This document shows, piece after piece, positions 63,796 through 64,000 of a stretch of 64,000 nt of DNA. The stretch's first letter is position 1. Every line of letters begins with the position of its first letter. The notes beneath the pieces were generated by a model, which saw nothing but the letters and a program-made list of their open reading frames with translations, was not told the DNA's origin and ran no database searches. The stretch comes from JAUIIK01 sp963709995 (GTDB lineage Bacteria; Chloroflexota; Chloroflexia; Thermomicrobiales; CFX8). Position numbers and translations under genes: made by a program. The stretch is taken from contig CAVPYN010000008.1 in the NCBI GenBank assembly GCA_963709995.1, positions 193,593 to 257,592 on the forward strand. Direction: 5' to 3'.

Positions 63796-63870
63796 AAAGA
63801 TTTGGCCTGCTGTGATAATTTTCGTACATCGTTGAAAATTGTCGGGGCTGATATTTGCATGGTCGTTGGA
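63796..63870 (+). repeat. Dispersed repeat, copy D (right part)
   Basis: Matches the right half of copies B and C (AAAGATTTGGCCTGCTGTGA, TAATTTTCGTACATCGTTGA, GGGGCTGATATTTGCATGGT, CGTTGGA). The frame through it (DLACCDNF ... GADICMVVGG) parallels copies B and C and stays open to 63,975, with a Trp-rich end (HWKWPTTRCSGWPF). The left half is absent. Confidence 0.55.
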
Positions 63871-64000
63871 GGGATCAGTGAAATCCGCCATCACTTTTCG
63901 CCTGTGATAGCAATTCGAAAACCAACATATCATTGGAAATGGCCAACTACCAGATGTAGCGGTTGGCCTTTCTGAATTTTTGTCCACCTAATGGCAAACC

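Noticed and set aside
1..64000. CRISPR arrays, rRNA genes, toxin-antitoxin pairs, phage genes or a defence island
   Set aside because: Looked for regular short repeats, rRNA motifs and known defence or phage protein motifs on both strands; none seen.

Overview
Two different genomes appear to meet in this window. Bases 1 to about 55,310 are GC-rich and read as a Chloroflexota (Thermomicrobia-like) chromosome. The support is a ribosomal protein S12 with a Chloroflexi-style internal insertion, a fused shikimate kinase/3-dehydroquinate synthase, an archaeal-type S-adenosylhomocysteinase, and a complete S10-spc-alpha ribosomal run. From about 55,310 to the end the DNA is visibly AT-rich. It carries an ISAzo13-like transposase fragment, a lipoprotein cupin, a class III adenylate cyclase with TPRs, a rhodanese, small secreted proteins and a DUF362 protein, a content more like a Desulfobacterota-type proteobacterium. 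The join lies inside the first codons of rpsD, so it is either a metagenomic assembly chimera or an IS-associated recombination.

Region 1 (1-28,330) is housekeeping and accessory metabolism. It holds a K+-independent membrane pyrophosphatase (frameshifted), a PHP phosphatase, a DprE1/DprE2-like oxidoreductase/reductase pair, and a tRNA-Leu/Val/Phe cluster with its own promoter and terminator. Next come malate dehydrogenase, MoeA, AroK-AroB, and an adenosine-kinase-like PfkB protein followed by AhcY and MetK (an S-adenosylmethionine recycling set). A nucleotide-sugar epimerase/reductase, a tandem SWIM-type protein, MobA, a DUF3524 (queuosine-tRNA mannosyltransferase-like) glycosyltransferase divergent from a SAM hydroxide adenosyltransferase, a TPR protein and MiaB follow. 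The region ends with a protein carrying two Cys-rich modules, a RodZ-like HTH protein, a lipid kinase, two small membrane proteins and a threonine aldolase.

Region 2 (28,440-55,310) is the expression-machinery superoperon. rpoB has a near-consensus promoter and an intrinsic terminator in its leader, and is followed by rpoC, rpsL, rpsG, fusA and tuf. The order then continues rpsJ, rplC, rplD, rplW, rplB, rpsS, rplV, rpsC, rplP, rpmC, rpsQ, rplN, rplX, rplE, rpsZ, rpsH, rplF, rplR, rpsE, rpmD, rplO, secY, adk, map, infA, rpmJ, rpsM, rpsK and the first codons of rpsD. Many reading frames here (rpoC, fusA, rpsG, tuf, rplD, and hppA and mdh in region 1) are broken by small indels while less conserved neighbours are intact. 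That pattern points to consensus or assembly error at conserved loci rather than true pseudogenes.

Region 3 (55,310-64,000) has low gene density, long gaps, and a diverged dispersed repeat seen in four partial copies. No rRNA genes or CRISPR arrays were seen in the window.
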